IMG/VR virus record: IMGVR_UViG_3300009034_000002
Span: 1 to 64,000 of that record
Length of the DNA: 64,000 nucleotides
Origin: a virus
Direction: 5' to 3' (one strand)
The notes under the pieces are model-generated. The model did no database searches, had not been told where the DNA came from, and saw only the letters and a program-made list of their open reading frames with translations. Position numbers and translations under genes: made by a program. Positions 51,740 through 58,874 of the stretch are shown here, piece by piece (within the stretch, counting starts at the first letter, position 1; every line of letters starts with the position of its first letter).

Positions 51740-51943
51740 CTAAAATCCAAATTTCTTATCTTTCCAAAACTCTAACCGTTCGAGAAGCATCTGATTAGAA
51801 GGTGACTTTAACAAGGCACGGGTTATTCTCCGGATTTTGTTTCTGGCAGTTCTAACCTCCTGTCTTCGGTACTTGCCAGTTTGGAGATTGTGCTCTTGCT
51901 GTCTTTCCTTCTTAGAGCCTCTCTTCCTATGTTGTCTAGTCAT
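51740..51943 (-). CDS. Small basic protein, 67 aa
   Basis: A highly basic protein (TRQHRKRGSKKERQQEHN and KYRRQEVRTARNKIRRITR) with a helical C-terminus. The charge suggests nucleic-acid binding or a role as an assembly cofactor. It lies before the Asp-box gene. Not recognised. Confidence 0.5.
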   Translation of the reverse strand: MTRQHRKRGSKKERQQEHNLQTGKYRRQEVRTARNKIRRITRALLKSPSNQMLLERLEFWKDKKFGF

Positions 51944-51986
51944 TACGCCATCATAACTAGACCTCCTATTGAGTTAGAATTTTCCT

Positions 51987-52115
51987 TTAAATAAAAGGTA
52001 TTATATCTCTAATAAAATCTTTCAAATAAGTCAAAGTTCGTTTTACGAATGCGGGATCCGTAATAAGTATCCAAATAACAACGCCAACTCCAAGTGTACA
52101 AGCTACTAATTCCAT
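51987..52115 (-). CDS. Small membrane protein, 42 aa
   Basis: From the ATG at 52115 the frame encodes MELVACTLGVGVVIWILI and a helical tail of about 22 residues, a single-pass membrane protein. A longer open frame (to 52268) overlaps the KWCTIHH gene and is probably a shadow there. No clear ribosome site. Function unknown. Confidence 0.4.
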   Translation of the reverse strand: MELVACTLGVGVVIWILITDPAFVKRTLTYLKDFIRDIIPFI

Positions 52116-52125
52116 TAGAAGTTGT

Positions 52126-52284
52126 TTAGCCTTTCTTTTTTCCTTTGGCAGCCCAAATAGCTTTATGTTGAGCCAATGCCTTTTTATAAGTTGGGAAACA
52201 GGCAATAACTGTACCTTTCTTTGGCCCACGGTGATGAATTGTACACCATTTATTACCGCGCTTCTCAATCTTACGGCCTAACAT
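52126..52284 (-). CDS. Small KWCTIHH-type phage protein, 52 aa
   Basis: The product reads MLGRKIEKRGNKWCTIHH, then GTVIACFPTYKKALAQHKAI and a lysine-rich tail. This K-W-C...H...CFPT..KA..QHKAI pattern is found in small phage proteins of unknown function, and the conserved Cys and His may bind a metal. The ATG at 52284 has only weak support; the frame is open to an ATT at 52314 behind AGGTGA. Confidence 0.55.
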   Translation of the reverse strand: MLGRKIEKRGNKWCTIHHRGPKKGTVIACFPTYKKALAQHKAIWAAKGKKKG

Positions 52285-52349
52285 CTCGCCAACGGCGAGT
52301 GATAACTTAATAGCAATTCACCTAAGTTGTTTCTTTAATTGTTCATCCA

Positions 52350-52532
52350 TTATTCTTTCTTTTCCTTAAACTCCTTTGGAACCTCATCGGTTTCATAAAC
52401 ACAAGTTTCCAAAATTGTAAACATCTTCTTCTTATTCACTTCTAACTTACAAAGGTTACATTCCATAATGGGAGTACGAAGAATCTCCTTCATAAGCTTG
52501 ATGTTATTGTCTGAAATTAGCAAAAATTTCAT
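52350..52532 (-). CDS. Hypothetical small protein, 60 aa
   Basis: An unrecognised 60-residue protein (KFLLISDNNIKLMKEIL, then CNLCKLEVNKKKMF), with a CxxC and an acidic C-terminus. It lies in the run of small genes between the tail terminator and the Asp-box gene. Function unknown. Confidence 0.5.
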   Translation of the reverse strand: MKFLLISDNNIKLMKEILRTPIMECNLCKLEVNKKKMFTILETCVYETDEVPKEFKEKKE

Positions 52533-52573
52533 CTTCTATACCTATTTTGATCTTGCCATCTTACGGACCTCTT

Positions 52574-52837
52574 TTATAAAACTTCCAGAGGCGTTTCCGG
52601 TTGAGGCTGACCATTCGCTATGGTGTTGGTTGCGCCACAATTGCGACAAACTCTTGATACAACACCGTTGAGAACGGACACATACAAGTCCTTGTATTTT
52701 ATGCGAAGTACCTTCTTCTCACGGTCCGTAAATCCCAAAATGGCCCTGCACTCCCTACAACGCCATACCTGATCTTCAGGTAAGAGTGACTGTCCTTTTG
52801 ACTTCTTTGTAGCCTTTCCAAAGTCTTGCTTTTTCAC
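52574..52837 (-). CDS. Com-like zinc ribbon protein
   Basis: An 87-residue protein, GTG start behind AAGGAGG. After a lysine-rich N-terminus it has WRCRECRAILGF, then VSRVCRNCGATNT: two CxxC pairs about 38 residues apart, the pattern of a zinc ribbon like phage Mu Com, which regulates translation of an adjacent gene. Here it lies between tail genes and may bind mRNA or act in assembly. The C-terminus is proline-rich. Confidence 0.55.
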   Translation of the reverse strand: MKKQDFGKATKKSKGQSLLPEDQVWRCRECRAILGFTDREKKVLRIKYKDLYVSVLNGVVSRVCRNCGATNTIANGQPQPETPLEVL

Positions 52838-52838
52838 A

Positions 52839-52994
52839 TTAGACCTCCTTAACAGTCAGTTTATACTTCCGTCCATTCAGAACAGAAAAATTCTCCTTAC
52901 GCCGAAACTAAAAGTCCTAGCTAAATAAATTATATGAAATCTTCCCTATAAAGTCATCACCATTAAACACCTTTATGTACTCTTCTTGACGCAC
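52839..52994 (-). pseudogene. Short ORF interrupted by two amber codons
   Basis: In one frame, a GTG (52994) inside the end of the tail terminator gene, with GAAGG just before, leads through VRQEEYIKVFNGDDFIGKIS, then TAG, two codons, a second TAG, and FRRKENFSVLNGRKYKLTVK to a TAA at 52839. The whole is 52 codons and both parts look protein-like. TAG also ends normal genes here, so this is probably a decayed gene, though amber readthrough is possible. Confidence 0.35.
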
Positions 52995-53350
52995 TGCGCC
53001 TTCACATCCAAAATGGTATAGTAAGCACTTAGTTCTGCGTCAAACAAATTTGGTCCAGGTCCTTTCACGTCCTTACAAACAAGGTTAACAACCGAATTTT
53101 CGTACCTCCGTTGATGAAGAGTGGTGTGTACTTCCTCAGCTAAACTGAACAATTCATCAGGACTAGAATGCCAAATCCAAACACGAAGTACTCCCGAAAT
53201 ATAATCATACTCGCGTTCCCTTGGCATGTACTTAACGGTTATTACAGGCACATCAGGATCTTCAAATTCACTGACCTCTCCAACCCGGGTGGGCACCAAA
53301 GTTGCATTTGTTAGTTCTTTAACAGCTATTGACAATAACTCATTTATCAT
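52973..53350 (-). CDS. Tail terminator/completion protein
   Basis: A 125-residue protein with helix INELLSIAVKELTNATL, VTVKYMPREREYDYISGVLRVWIWHSS, SLAEEVHTTLHQRRYENS and ELSAYYTILDVKA. The order and size fit siphovirus tail-terminator proteins (lambda gpU-like fold), which cap the tail tube at its head end. Its position after the gp10-like gene supports this. The family cannot be fixed by eye. Confidence 0.6.
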   Translation of the reverse strand: MINELLSIAVKELTNATLVPTRVGEVSEFEDPDVPVITVKYMPREREYDYISGVLRVWIWHSSPDELFSLAEEVHTTLHQRRYENSVVNLVCKDVKGPGPNLFDAELSAYYTILDVKAQCVKKST

Positions 53351-53361
53351 GTCGAAAACCT

Positions 53362-53691
53362 TTACCTCTTATGTTTAGCGCCGAGCTCACTTTCAATGAT
53401 TTTTTCTATATCATCTTCAACTAAAATCAATGCTCGAGTTATAAAATCGTTAGAAGACATCTTCCGCGTTCCAAATACAACATATCCAACGTAGTGTACT
53501 TTGTCTTCATCCACTCCAATACGGGTGATGAGTTTAGAACCGTCTTGGACCGTCTCCCTCTCAACCTTTTTACGCATGTAACCCGAATCCACAGGGCACT
53601 CTTCTTCCATTTTCAACTCCAACATACCTGTTGCCTTCTCTGTAGCTTTTAACAACCTTTTAATTACCGCCTTTTCAAACTTCTTAAACAT
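53362..53691 (-). CDS. HK97 gp10-like head-tail protein
   Basis: A 109-residue protein with AVIKRLLKATEKATGMLELKMEEECPVDSGYM at the start and YVGYVVFGTRKMSSNDFITRAL near the end. This PVDSG..., G-T and F-x-x-x-A-L pattern is typical of HK97 gp10-type proteins that connect head and tail. The neighbours are the stopper and the tail terminator. A neck role is likely. Confidence 0.75.
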   Translation of the reverse strand: MFKKFEKAVIKRLLKATEKATGMLELKMEEECPVDSGYMRKKVERETVQDGSKLITRIGVDEDKVHYVGYVVFGTRKMSSNDFITRALILVEDDIEKIIESELGAKHKR

Positions 53692-53703
53692 ATCTAACCA
53701 CTA

Positions 53704-54270
53704 TTATATATTATGAATTCCGGATTTAACTATAAGGACCTTTGTTTCATAATGATGCACTCCGTTTTTATCAAATCCCATATTAACCACCGACGCGGAA
53801 TACATCTCCCCTTCAAACTCAATCACATCACCCGGTAATATCTCATCCCTAGACATTATAACTCCATCTGCGGGAATAAACTCTCCTGCTTGTGTTAATA
53901 TACGAGCCTTGTCTGACTTATAGAAAAATACCTTAATACTGTCAAAAACTTTCTGACTATCCGGCTTTGTATGTCCTAGTCGATCAGCAGCTAAGATAGT
54001 CACAGTTAAACCACCAGTTACAACTTCATCAATATTGTCAAAATCCTTCGCTCCAAGTCTGGAGCCAGCTTTAGAAAAAACGAAGTCTTCCGTAACGGTA
54101 GCCCCAACGTTTTTAACTGTAATGGTGCCAGCACCAGAGGCTTTTACGGATAGTAACTTACTTTCCGAAAAGGTTATGCCAAGTGGCGAAGCGCCATCTC
54201 CGGCGGGGCCGTAGGCTTGACTTGCGTCTCTATATACATCAATAGTATGCTTTAACCAAGCATCAAACAT
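53704..54270 (-). CDS. Putative head-closure (stopper) protein
   Basis: A 188-residue protein starting MFDAWLKHTIDVYRDA. Later parts are beta-rich (GVIMSRDEILPGDVIEFEGEMYSASVV). Stoppers of SPP1 gp16 type begin with a similar hydrophobic helix and end in a small beta domain around a 'D-x-I-x-F-x-G-x-x-Y' motif as seen here. The context (between connector and gp10) fits. The assignment is by pattern and order only. Confidence 0.55.
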   Translation of the reverse strand: MFDAWLKHTIDVYRDASQAYGPAGDGASPLGITFSESKLLSVKASGAGTITVKNVGATVTEDFVFSKAGSRLGAKDFDNIDEVVTGGLTVTILAADRLGHTKPDSQKVFDSIKVFFYKSDKARILTQAGEFIPADGVIMSRDEILPGDVIEFEGEMYSASVVNMGFDKNGVHHYETKVLIVKSGIHNI

Positions 54271-54285
54271 GTTGTCCTACCAAAT

Positions 54286-54343
54286 TAGTTTGTGATAAGT
54301 GCGCTTAGTTAGCGTCATAACGCTATACATTATGGACAAACTA
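54286..54343. repeat. Nested stem-loop between two head genes
   Basis: An inner hairpin TAGCGT-CATA-ACGCTA (54310-54325) lies inside an outer pair TAGTTTGT (54286-54293) and ACAAACTA (54336-54343). The stop codon of the Cys-repeat gene is within it. No U-run, so terminator function is uncertain. Confidence 0.5.
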
Positions 54344-54629
54344 GTTGATTGATATAACCACTTAGCTCTATTTCGGTCAACAGTGGACATGTGTGTTTGT
54401 CCATCAGTTCAATTTCAGCTGCATCAAGATCCGTACAGTTTTGGATCTTTGTGCCAAGTTTAACATGAGAACATGGTCCACAAGTACAATTGTCTAGTAA
54501 CTCAACCTGTCTGTTAGTTAAACCCCCGCCAGTTCCAACATTCAAAAGGTTGCCCATCTTACAATCTGAAAACACAGGACAACATCCAATATTTAAGAGT
54601 TCCTTTTCACGATCAGTAAGCGTTAACAT
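54330..54629 (-). CDS. Three-repeat CP...LG protein, shares repeat with Kelch protein
   Basis: A 99-residue protein made of three diverged repeats of about 33 residues: LTDREKELLNIGCCPVFSDC with KMGNLL, LTNRQVELLDNC with KLGTKI, and AAEIELMDKHTCPLL with ELSGYI. The same unit occurs at the C-terminus of the 779-residue Kelch-like protein (LTDAERELLNQGTCPLATEC with QLGDMI). The many cysteines could form disulfides or bind zinc. It lies between connector and stopper genes. Function unknown; a shared docking domain is an inference. Confidence 0.65.
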   Translation of the reverse strand: MLTLTDREKELLNIGCCPVFSDCKMGNLLNVGTGGGLTNRQVELLDNCTCGPCSHVKLGTKIQNCTDLDAAEIELMDKHTCPLLTEIELSGYINQLVCP

Positions 54630-54645
54630 CTAATTTACCGCCCCC

Positions 54646-55455
54646 TTAAATTACCTTCCTATAATATTTGAGGATTGTCAAAACCTCTTGTTCTTGTTCC
54701 TTAACGCTTTGAAGACTGTACGAATAACTCAAAATTCTTTCAGAAGATAATCCCTCATTCTTCTTCTTGTTCCACAACATAGCCCCAATCTTTAAACAAC
54801 TTATTCTCAAATCCTCCGGTAACGCAGTAAATCCAGCCTGATAGGTAATGTCAATTGGCGTTGCTTCGTTGGTTAGTGACGATTCAAATGAAACTAAACC
54901 AGTAGCCGGATCATACCATTCTACCTCAAAGACAGTTTCCGTAACCCTATGTTTCACTGTTGGCGTGGTAACAATTGGATAGTTCTGAAGAAAGAAGTGT
55001 TTATGCGGACCTAATAGCTGAACTTCTGAATATGATTCAATATTAAACCTTCGCTTGCAAAAGGAACTTACAAAATCGGTCACGCCCTGTGTCAAAATAT
55101 TTAGTATATACTCATTCCCGGAAACTGAAATCCCAATCCAATCTGCAAGTTCTTGGTTGTCAATATATCTCAGGTCATATGGATATTCAATTACCTTGAA
55201 GGATTTTGAACTGTTAGCAAAGACTTGATTGCCAGCTTTCAATCCACTGGCAATAGTGAAGAAGTTATAGCCAACTTTAAATTCAACAGGAGATGTATCA
55301 ACCTGTGCTGTATATTCTGTTGCAGTAATTTTGGTAAGCGAAACCGTGCAAACTAGAGTGCGGGCAATATCAAAAACAGTAGCAAATGGACTTGAGGGTT
55401 CGTTTAGGAAAGAGAAATCAAGTAGGATATTTTGTCCCTTAACAACTTGTCGCAT
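54646..55455 (-). CDS. Head-tail connector (gp6/adaptor-like) protein
   Basis: A 269-residue protein. The first 100 residues form an Ig-like beta domain (ITATEYTAQVDTSP and YNFFTIASGLKAG), followed by an adaptor domain: YIDNQELADWIGISV, NILTQGVTDFVSSFC, EVQLLGPHKHFFLQNYPIV, ITYQAGFTALPEDLRISCLKI and a last helix. This second part matches HK97 gp6-like head-tail connectors, which form the ring under the portal. Position after the capsid gene supports it. Confidence 0.7.
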   Translation of the reverse strand: MRQVVKGQNILLDFSFLNEPSSPFATVFDIARTLVCTVSLTKITATEYTAQVDTSPVEFKVGYNFFTIASGLKAGNQVFANSSKSFKVIEYPYDLRYIDNQELADWIGISVSGNEYILNILTQGVTDFVSSFCKRRFNIESYSEVQLLGPHKHFFLQNYPIVTTPTVKHRVTETVFEVEWYDPATGLVSFESSLTNEATPIDITYQAGFTALPEDLRISCLKIGAMLWNKKKNEGLSSERILSYSYSLQSVKEQEQEVLTILKYYRKVI

Positions 55456-55479
55456 ATCTCCGATCCCCTATCAAACAAA

Positions 55480-55695
55480 CTACTCTCCTAATTTTCTGGC
55501 CTGTTCCCAAACCTTTTCAATTTGATCATCTGGGACTTCTCTTAAGAATTTATATCCAATTAATTGAAGGTTCTTAACTGATTGTTCGTTTTTACAAACA
55601 GCAATACCGTTTAAGACCGGAACCCTTTCAAAATAACAATCTTCTTCAAACTCACCAATCAGTTTATGCTGTGTAAAACCTAGCACATAAGCCAT
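55480..55695 (-). CDS. Small head-associated protein, 71 aa
   Basis: A 71-residue protein (VLGFTQHKLIGEFEEDCYF, then LIGYKFLREVPDDQIEKVW) encoded between capsid and connector genes. Ribosome site GGAGG is good. Small proteins here can be decoration or assembly factors. No family recognised. Confidence 0.55.
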   Translation of the reverse strand: MAYVLGFTQHKLIGEFEEDCYFERVPVLNGIAVCKNEQSVKNLQLIGYKFLREVPDDQIEKVWEQARKLGE

Positions 55696-55740
55696 AATAA
55701 TTTGACCTCCTTGGACCTTAATATAGCCTTAATAGACACT

Positions 55741-55788
55741 AAAAGCCGGGACGCCCCGGAATATCTTTTATCTTTCTTTGAAAAAAAA
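55741..55788 (-). terminator. Terminator behind the major capsid gene
   Basis: On the minus strand a run of eight T (55788-55781) comes first and is followed by a GC-rich hairpin CCGGG-GCGT-CCCGG (55759-55746) with CTTTT behind it. A terminator downstream of the capsid gene would make the capsid the most abundant message. The hairpin plus CTTTT is the better supported element. Confidence 0.65.
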
Positions 55789-55828
55789 CCCAGCCTCAAA
55801 AGACTTCATCCATAAGGTAATTTTACAA

Positions 55829-56800
55829 TTAGGCAATCTTTACGTTGATTATCCTAACAACAGCCTGAGGATCTCGGCTAACCATAGTTTCATCACAGAA
55901 GATGTCAAATGCATCAAACTGTGAAGAAGTCTTAGCCAATGGCTGTACTGTTAGTTTAGTCAACTCACCAACAAAGACCTTTGTAGTGTCAATCACAAAA
56001 AGCACAGTTGTGTCTCCACCAGTCATGCCTGTAATGTTGGTTCCATTGGAAGTCAACACATTAGAAATGTTGCTGGACACATAGATAGGCACGTCATTGT
56101 AGGCAGGAAGTTTGAAACCTCCTTTAACCTCCGTAACGTTCACCCACCTCTGCAGTGATTGTAACAACCCAATGATCGATCTGCGACAAGACTTAGAGCA
56201 AATGACCATATCAGGATTGCCTCCCCGCAAAGTGTCAATGGCTTCGTCCAACTTTGCTCTTGTCAGAGCAACACCGCCCATGTCTATGGTAAGACCGGCA
56301 AGTGCATTTAAGCCGTCAAATGCCTTTGCGTTCTTTGCTGGTTCACTGGCGTTGGTGTAGTTACCCCAAATGTAAGCATAATCCTCCTTGTCCTTAAACT
56401 CCATGGTCTTGTTCTCAATTACCTGAGCAAGCAAGTTACCGAAAGTCTGGCCTACGGCCTGAGCCTTTCTTGTAACCTTACCCTGGCAACCAATTGTTCT
56501 GTATGGAAAAGCATACTGATCATAAGAACCAGTACTTTCCTCCAAATCTTCGATGTCGTTAACAAATACACACGGGGTTTCGGATGGAGTCTTTCTTACG
56601 AGGTACCAAGCATCACCGCTACCGGGTCTCCTTGGAAGGTTAACTCTCAACGGATTAAGATACTCAACTAATTCAGTTACAACACGATCAATCTGTGGCT
56701 GCATTTTGGCGAAATGACCAGACAGGCCTTCACCAGTTGCTGGCCAATCAGGCATCTTAACCGCACGGATGACCTCTCTCAAGTTCTCTTTTGGATCCAC
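55829..56800 (-). CDS. Major capsid protein, HK97 fold
   Basis: A 323-residue protein with GTG start behind GGAGG. Features fit an HK97-type capsid: long N-terminal helix region (LREVIRAVKMPDW), RRPGSGDAWYLVRKTP, AQAVGQTFGNLLAQVIENKTMEF, the spine helix with YAYIWGNYTN, LDEAIDTLRGGNPDMVICSK, PAYNDVPIYVSSNI and TKVFVGELTKLTVQP. No separate delta domain is visible because the scaffold part is in the protease gene. A terminator follows the gene. Confidence 0.85.
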   Translation of the reverse strand: MDPKENLREVIRAVKMPDWPATGEGLSGHFAKMQPQIDRVVTELVEYLNPLRVNLPRRPGSGDAWYLVRKTPSETPCVFVNDIEDLEESTGSYDQYAFPYRTIGCQGKVTRKAQAVGQTFGNLLAQVIENKTMEFKDKEDYAYIWGNYTNASEPAKNAKAFDGLNALAGLTIDMGGVALTRAKLDEAIDTLRGGNPDMVICSKSCRRSIIGLLQSLQRWVNVTEVKGGFKLPAYNDVPIYVSSNISNVLTSNGTNITGMTGGDTTVLFVIDTTKVFVGELTKLTVQPLAKTSSQFDAFDIFCDETMVSRDPQAVVRIINVKIA

Positions 56801-56855
56801 TCAAAATCACCTCCTTCTATAGAAAATATTATGACCAAACGGTCTTCAAAAAAAA

Positions 56856-58553
56856 TTACTTAATCACCTGACAGAGCCTATTAAGCTTCTCAATCGGATT
56901 CATCTTCTGATAGTCAGCATCGTCTTCCAACCTAGGGATTTCCTCTTCCTTTTCAACAAAAACACCTCGTTTAACAATGCCTTCAGAAAGAGTCTTGAGT
57001 AACCCAGCAACTTCATCCCACTGAGTAGTCAATCTTTCGATTTCATCAGCAACCCAGCCTCTTAGAGAATCGATATCCTCTTTCTTTGCTAGATCATCTG
57101 GGATGGCTTCAATTACTTCCTCTTCCTTAGGTTCCTCAGTCTTTTCCTCTTCCTTAGGTTCCTCTACTTTTTCCTCTTCCTTAGGTTCCTCTACTTTTTC
57201 CTCTTCCTTAGGTTCCTCAGCTTCACGTTTCTTTTCAGGAGCAGGATATGGATACTCACCAGCCAAAAGCGCGGACACCTTTTCTTTAATTTTCTGAATT
57301 ATAGATTTTGCCTCTTCAGAGCCAACAACCTTAAGTAACCCATCAACCATTTTGATTATACCCTTTAGCTGTTCCACTGTAGAAGCCTGTCTGTCAACTG
57401 CTTCAATCTTTTCTTCTTCCTTAGGTTCCTCGACTTCCTCGACTGGGATTGCACTAATACCAAGCGCGTCTAGCTTGTCATTAAGAGCTTTCACCTGCTC
57501 AATCAATTCAGATGTTGATAAATCAATTTTCTCCTCCTTGGGTTCCTCGACTTTTTCCTCTTCCTTAGGTTCCTCGACTTTTTCCTCTTCCTTAGGTTCC
57601 TCGACTTTTTCCTCTTCAGGCTCGGTTATCCTCTTTACCTTTTTCCACTCTTTAGCACACTCTGTCATGGATGTACCTTTTCCCATACACTCAGACATAA
57701 ACTTTTGATAATCAGTCTTGGCTTGTGCAATAACTTCGTCAAGTCCTTCAAGAGGTTCTTCGCGCTCGACTTTTTCCTCTTCCTTAGGTTCCTCGACTTT
57801 TTCCTCTTCCTTAGGTTCCTCGCGTTCGATTACTTCCTCTTCTTTAGGCTCCTCAGTCTTTTCCTCTTCCTTCTTAGGTTCCTCTACTTTTTCCTCTTCC
57901 TTAGGTTCCTCAAGGGATTTCGACTTTTGGAGTACCTCCTTGACTTTCTTCACTTCCAAATCACCTCCTTCTTCAATAAGATCAAAATCTTCAACGAGAT
58001 CCAACAATTCCTCTAATTGAGCATCTCGTTCAATCCACCAATCTATAATATCAGCCTGCCAAACACCAGGCACAGACACTAATGAACATTCTAACAGCAA
58101 CAGTTTTGAAGCAACAGTAATCTGTTTGTTATATTCCTTACTCCACTTTGACTTCCTGTCAAGAATTTTACCACGGATTGAAAATTTAGAAATGACTCCT
58201 TCAGTGACCTTCTCCCAAATTTCCATCTCCGCGCATGAAATAAGAGCCTTAACCCACAAGCCTTTTTCTCGAGCCTCAACTTCAATAACTCTGCCAATTG
58301 GTCTATCCGGATTGTGATTGAATAGCAATGTAGGACGATTTAACAGATCTTGAGCAGCTTCCTCCAGAGCCTCTTTCGTAATAATAATATCGTCAACCCC
58401 AAGATCAACAGTTGTCGCGAATCCTGACACAAACCACTTCGGCTTCTTTTCATCATCAGGCTCCGCTTGTCTCTCAATTATATCAATTGGAAAAGTAAAA
58501 CACTTTTCTCCATTACAAATCAGTTCAAAATCGTTTAACTGATCCAAAGACAT
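56856..58553 (-). CDS. Prohead protease fused to acidic repeat/scaffold region
   Basis: A 565-residue protein. Residues 1-190 are an S78/HK97-type prohead protease: KWFVSGFATTVDLGVDD, TLLFNHNPDRPIGRVIE with the catalytic His, and GVISKFSIRGKIL with the catalytic Ser. The remainder is low-complexity, with many 9-residue units EEPKEEEKV, interspersed with coiled coil (SELIEQVKALNDKLDAL) and a C-terminal helix. This arrangement resembles protease-scaffold fusions that hold capsid proteins during assembly and are then cut. AAGGAGG touches the ATG; a TTG two codons later (58547) is at the better distance. Confidence 0.82.
   Translation of the reverse strand: MSLDQLNDFELICNGEKCFTFPIDIIERQAEPDDEKKPKWFVSGFATTVDLGVDDIIITKEALEEAAQDLLNRPTLLFNHNPDRPIGRVIEVEAREKGLWVKALISCAEMEIWEKVTEGVISKFSIRGKILDRKSKWSKEYNKQITVASKLLLLECSLVSVPGVWQADIIDWWIERDAQLEELLDLVEDFDLIEEGGDLEVKKVKEVLQKSKSLEEPKEEEKVEEPKKEEEKTEEPKEEEVIEREEPKEEEKVEEPKEEEKVEREEPLEGLDEVIAQAKTDYQKFMSECMGKGTSMTECAKEWKKVKRITEPEEEKVEEPKEEEKVEEPKEEEKVEEPKEEKIDLSTSELIEQVKALNDKLDALGISAIPVEEVEEPKEEEKIEAVDRQASTVEQLKGIIKMVDGLLKVVGSEEAKSIIQKIKEKVSALLAGEYPYPAPEKKREAEEPKEEEKVEEPKEEEKVEEPKEEEKTEEPKEEEVIEAIPDDLAKKEDIDSLRGWVADEIERLTTQWDEVAGLLKTLSEGIVKRGVFVEKEEEIPRLEDDADYQKMNPIEKLNRLCQVIK
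57097..57915 (+). repeat. 27-bp tandem repeats encoding EEPKEEEKV units
   Basis: The 27-bp unit around CTTTTTCCTCTTCCTTAGGT recurs in three blocks (about 57097-57222, 57410-57626, 57766-57915) inside the protease/scaffold gene. Copies are nearly identical and in frame, so the repeat number can change by slippage or recombination. Confidence 0.85.
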
Positions 58554-58578
58554 ACCTCCTTAATAAAAAGACAAATGC

Positions 58579-58590
58579 GGCGTTTACGCC
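58579..58590. promoter_or_regulatory. Short inverted repeat between promoter and protease gene
   Basis: GGCGT-TT-ACGCC lies in the leader between the promoter and the ribosome site of the prohead protease gene. It could form a small hairpin or be a regulator site. Confidence 0.4.
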
Positions 58591-58602
58591 ACCTTGTTTT
58601 CT

Positions 58603-58631
58603 ATTTTAACACCTTGCAGGGCACCTGTCAA
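58603..58631 (-). promoter_or_regulatory. Sigma70-type promoter for the head operon
   Basis: On the minus strand TTGACA (58631-58626) and TAAAAT (58608-58603) are separated by 17 nt, and TG lies in the extended -10 position (TGTTAAAAT). It lies in a 109-nt gap upstream of the prohead protease and would start the head and tail transcript. This is the best promoter match in the window. Confidence 0.75.
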
Positions 58632-58662
58632 CCCCAAAACAACACCATAACTCCTTTTAGGA

Positions 58663-58872
58663 CTACAAAAGGCCTCTGTTCCTCATTACCGCGGTGAAAA
58701 CATCGGGCCACCAATCTCGATTGAAGTTCGCTTTCCCGTTGCAGGATCTACAGATCGTAATTAGATTGGTTGGAACACAATACATTGGATTATTGGGGCC
58801 TTTTATCTTGTCAGACCTTTTACGTTTGTGTTCTTCAGTTTGTCTGTAACCTTTACGTGACAATTTGTAACA
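58663..58872 (-). pseudogene. HNH homing endonuclease remnant
   Basis: The frame has a NUMOD3-like DNA-binding element (KGYRQTEEHKRKRSDKIKG, NNPMY) followed directly by NLITICRSCNGKANFNRDWW, the last part of an HNH nuclease domain. The first conserved His-His region that normally lies between the two is missing, and no ATG begins the frame; a TTG further upstream overlaps the phosphoesterase gene. It looks like a decayed, internally deleted homing endonuclease. Confidence 0.65.
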
Positions 58873-58874
58873 CC

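Noticed and set aside
51987-52268. 93-codon ORF as one gene
   Set aside because: Its first half is out of frame with the recognisable KWCTIHH protein at 52126-52284; only the last 42 codons look real.
57103-58020. Long plus-strand ORFs of Ser/Leu/Gly repeats (SSLGSSTFSS type)
   Set aside because: They are the antisense of the EEPKEEEKV repeats of the protease gene, without ribosome sites.
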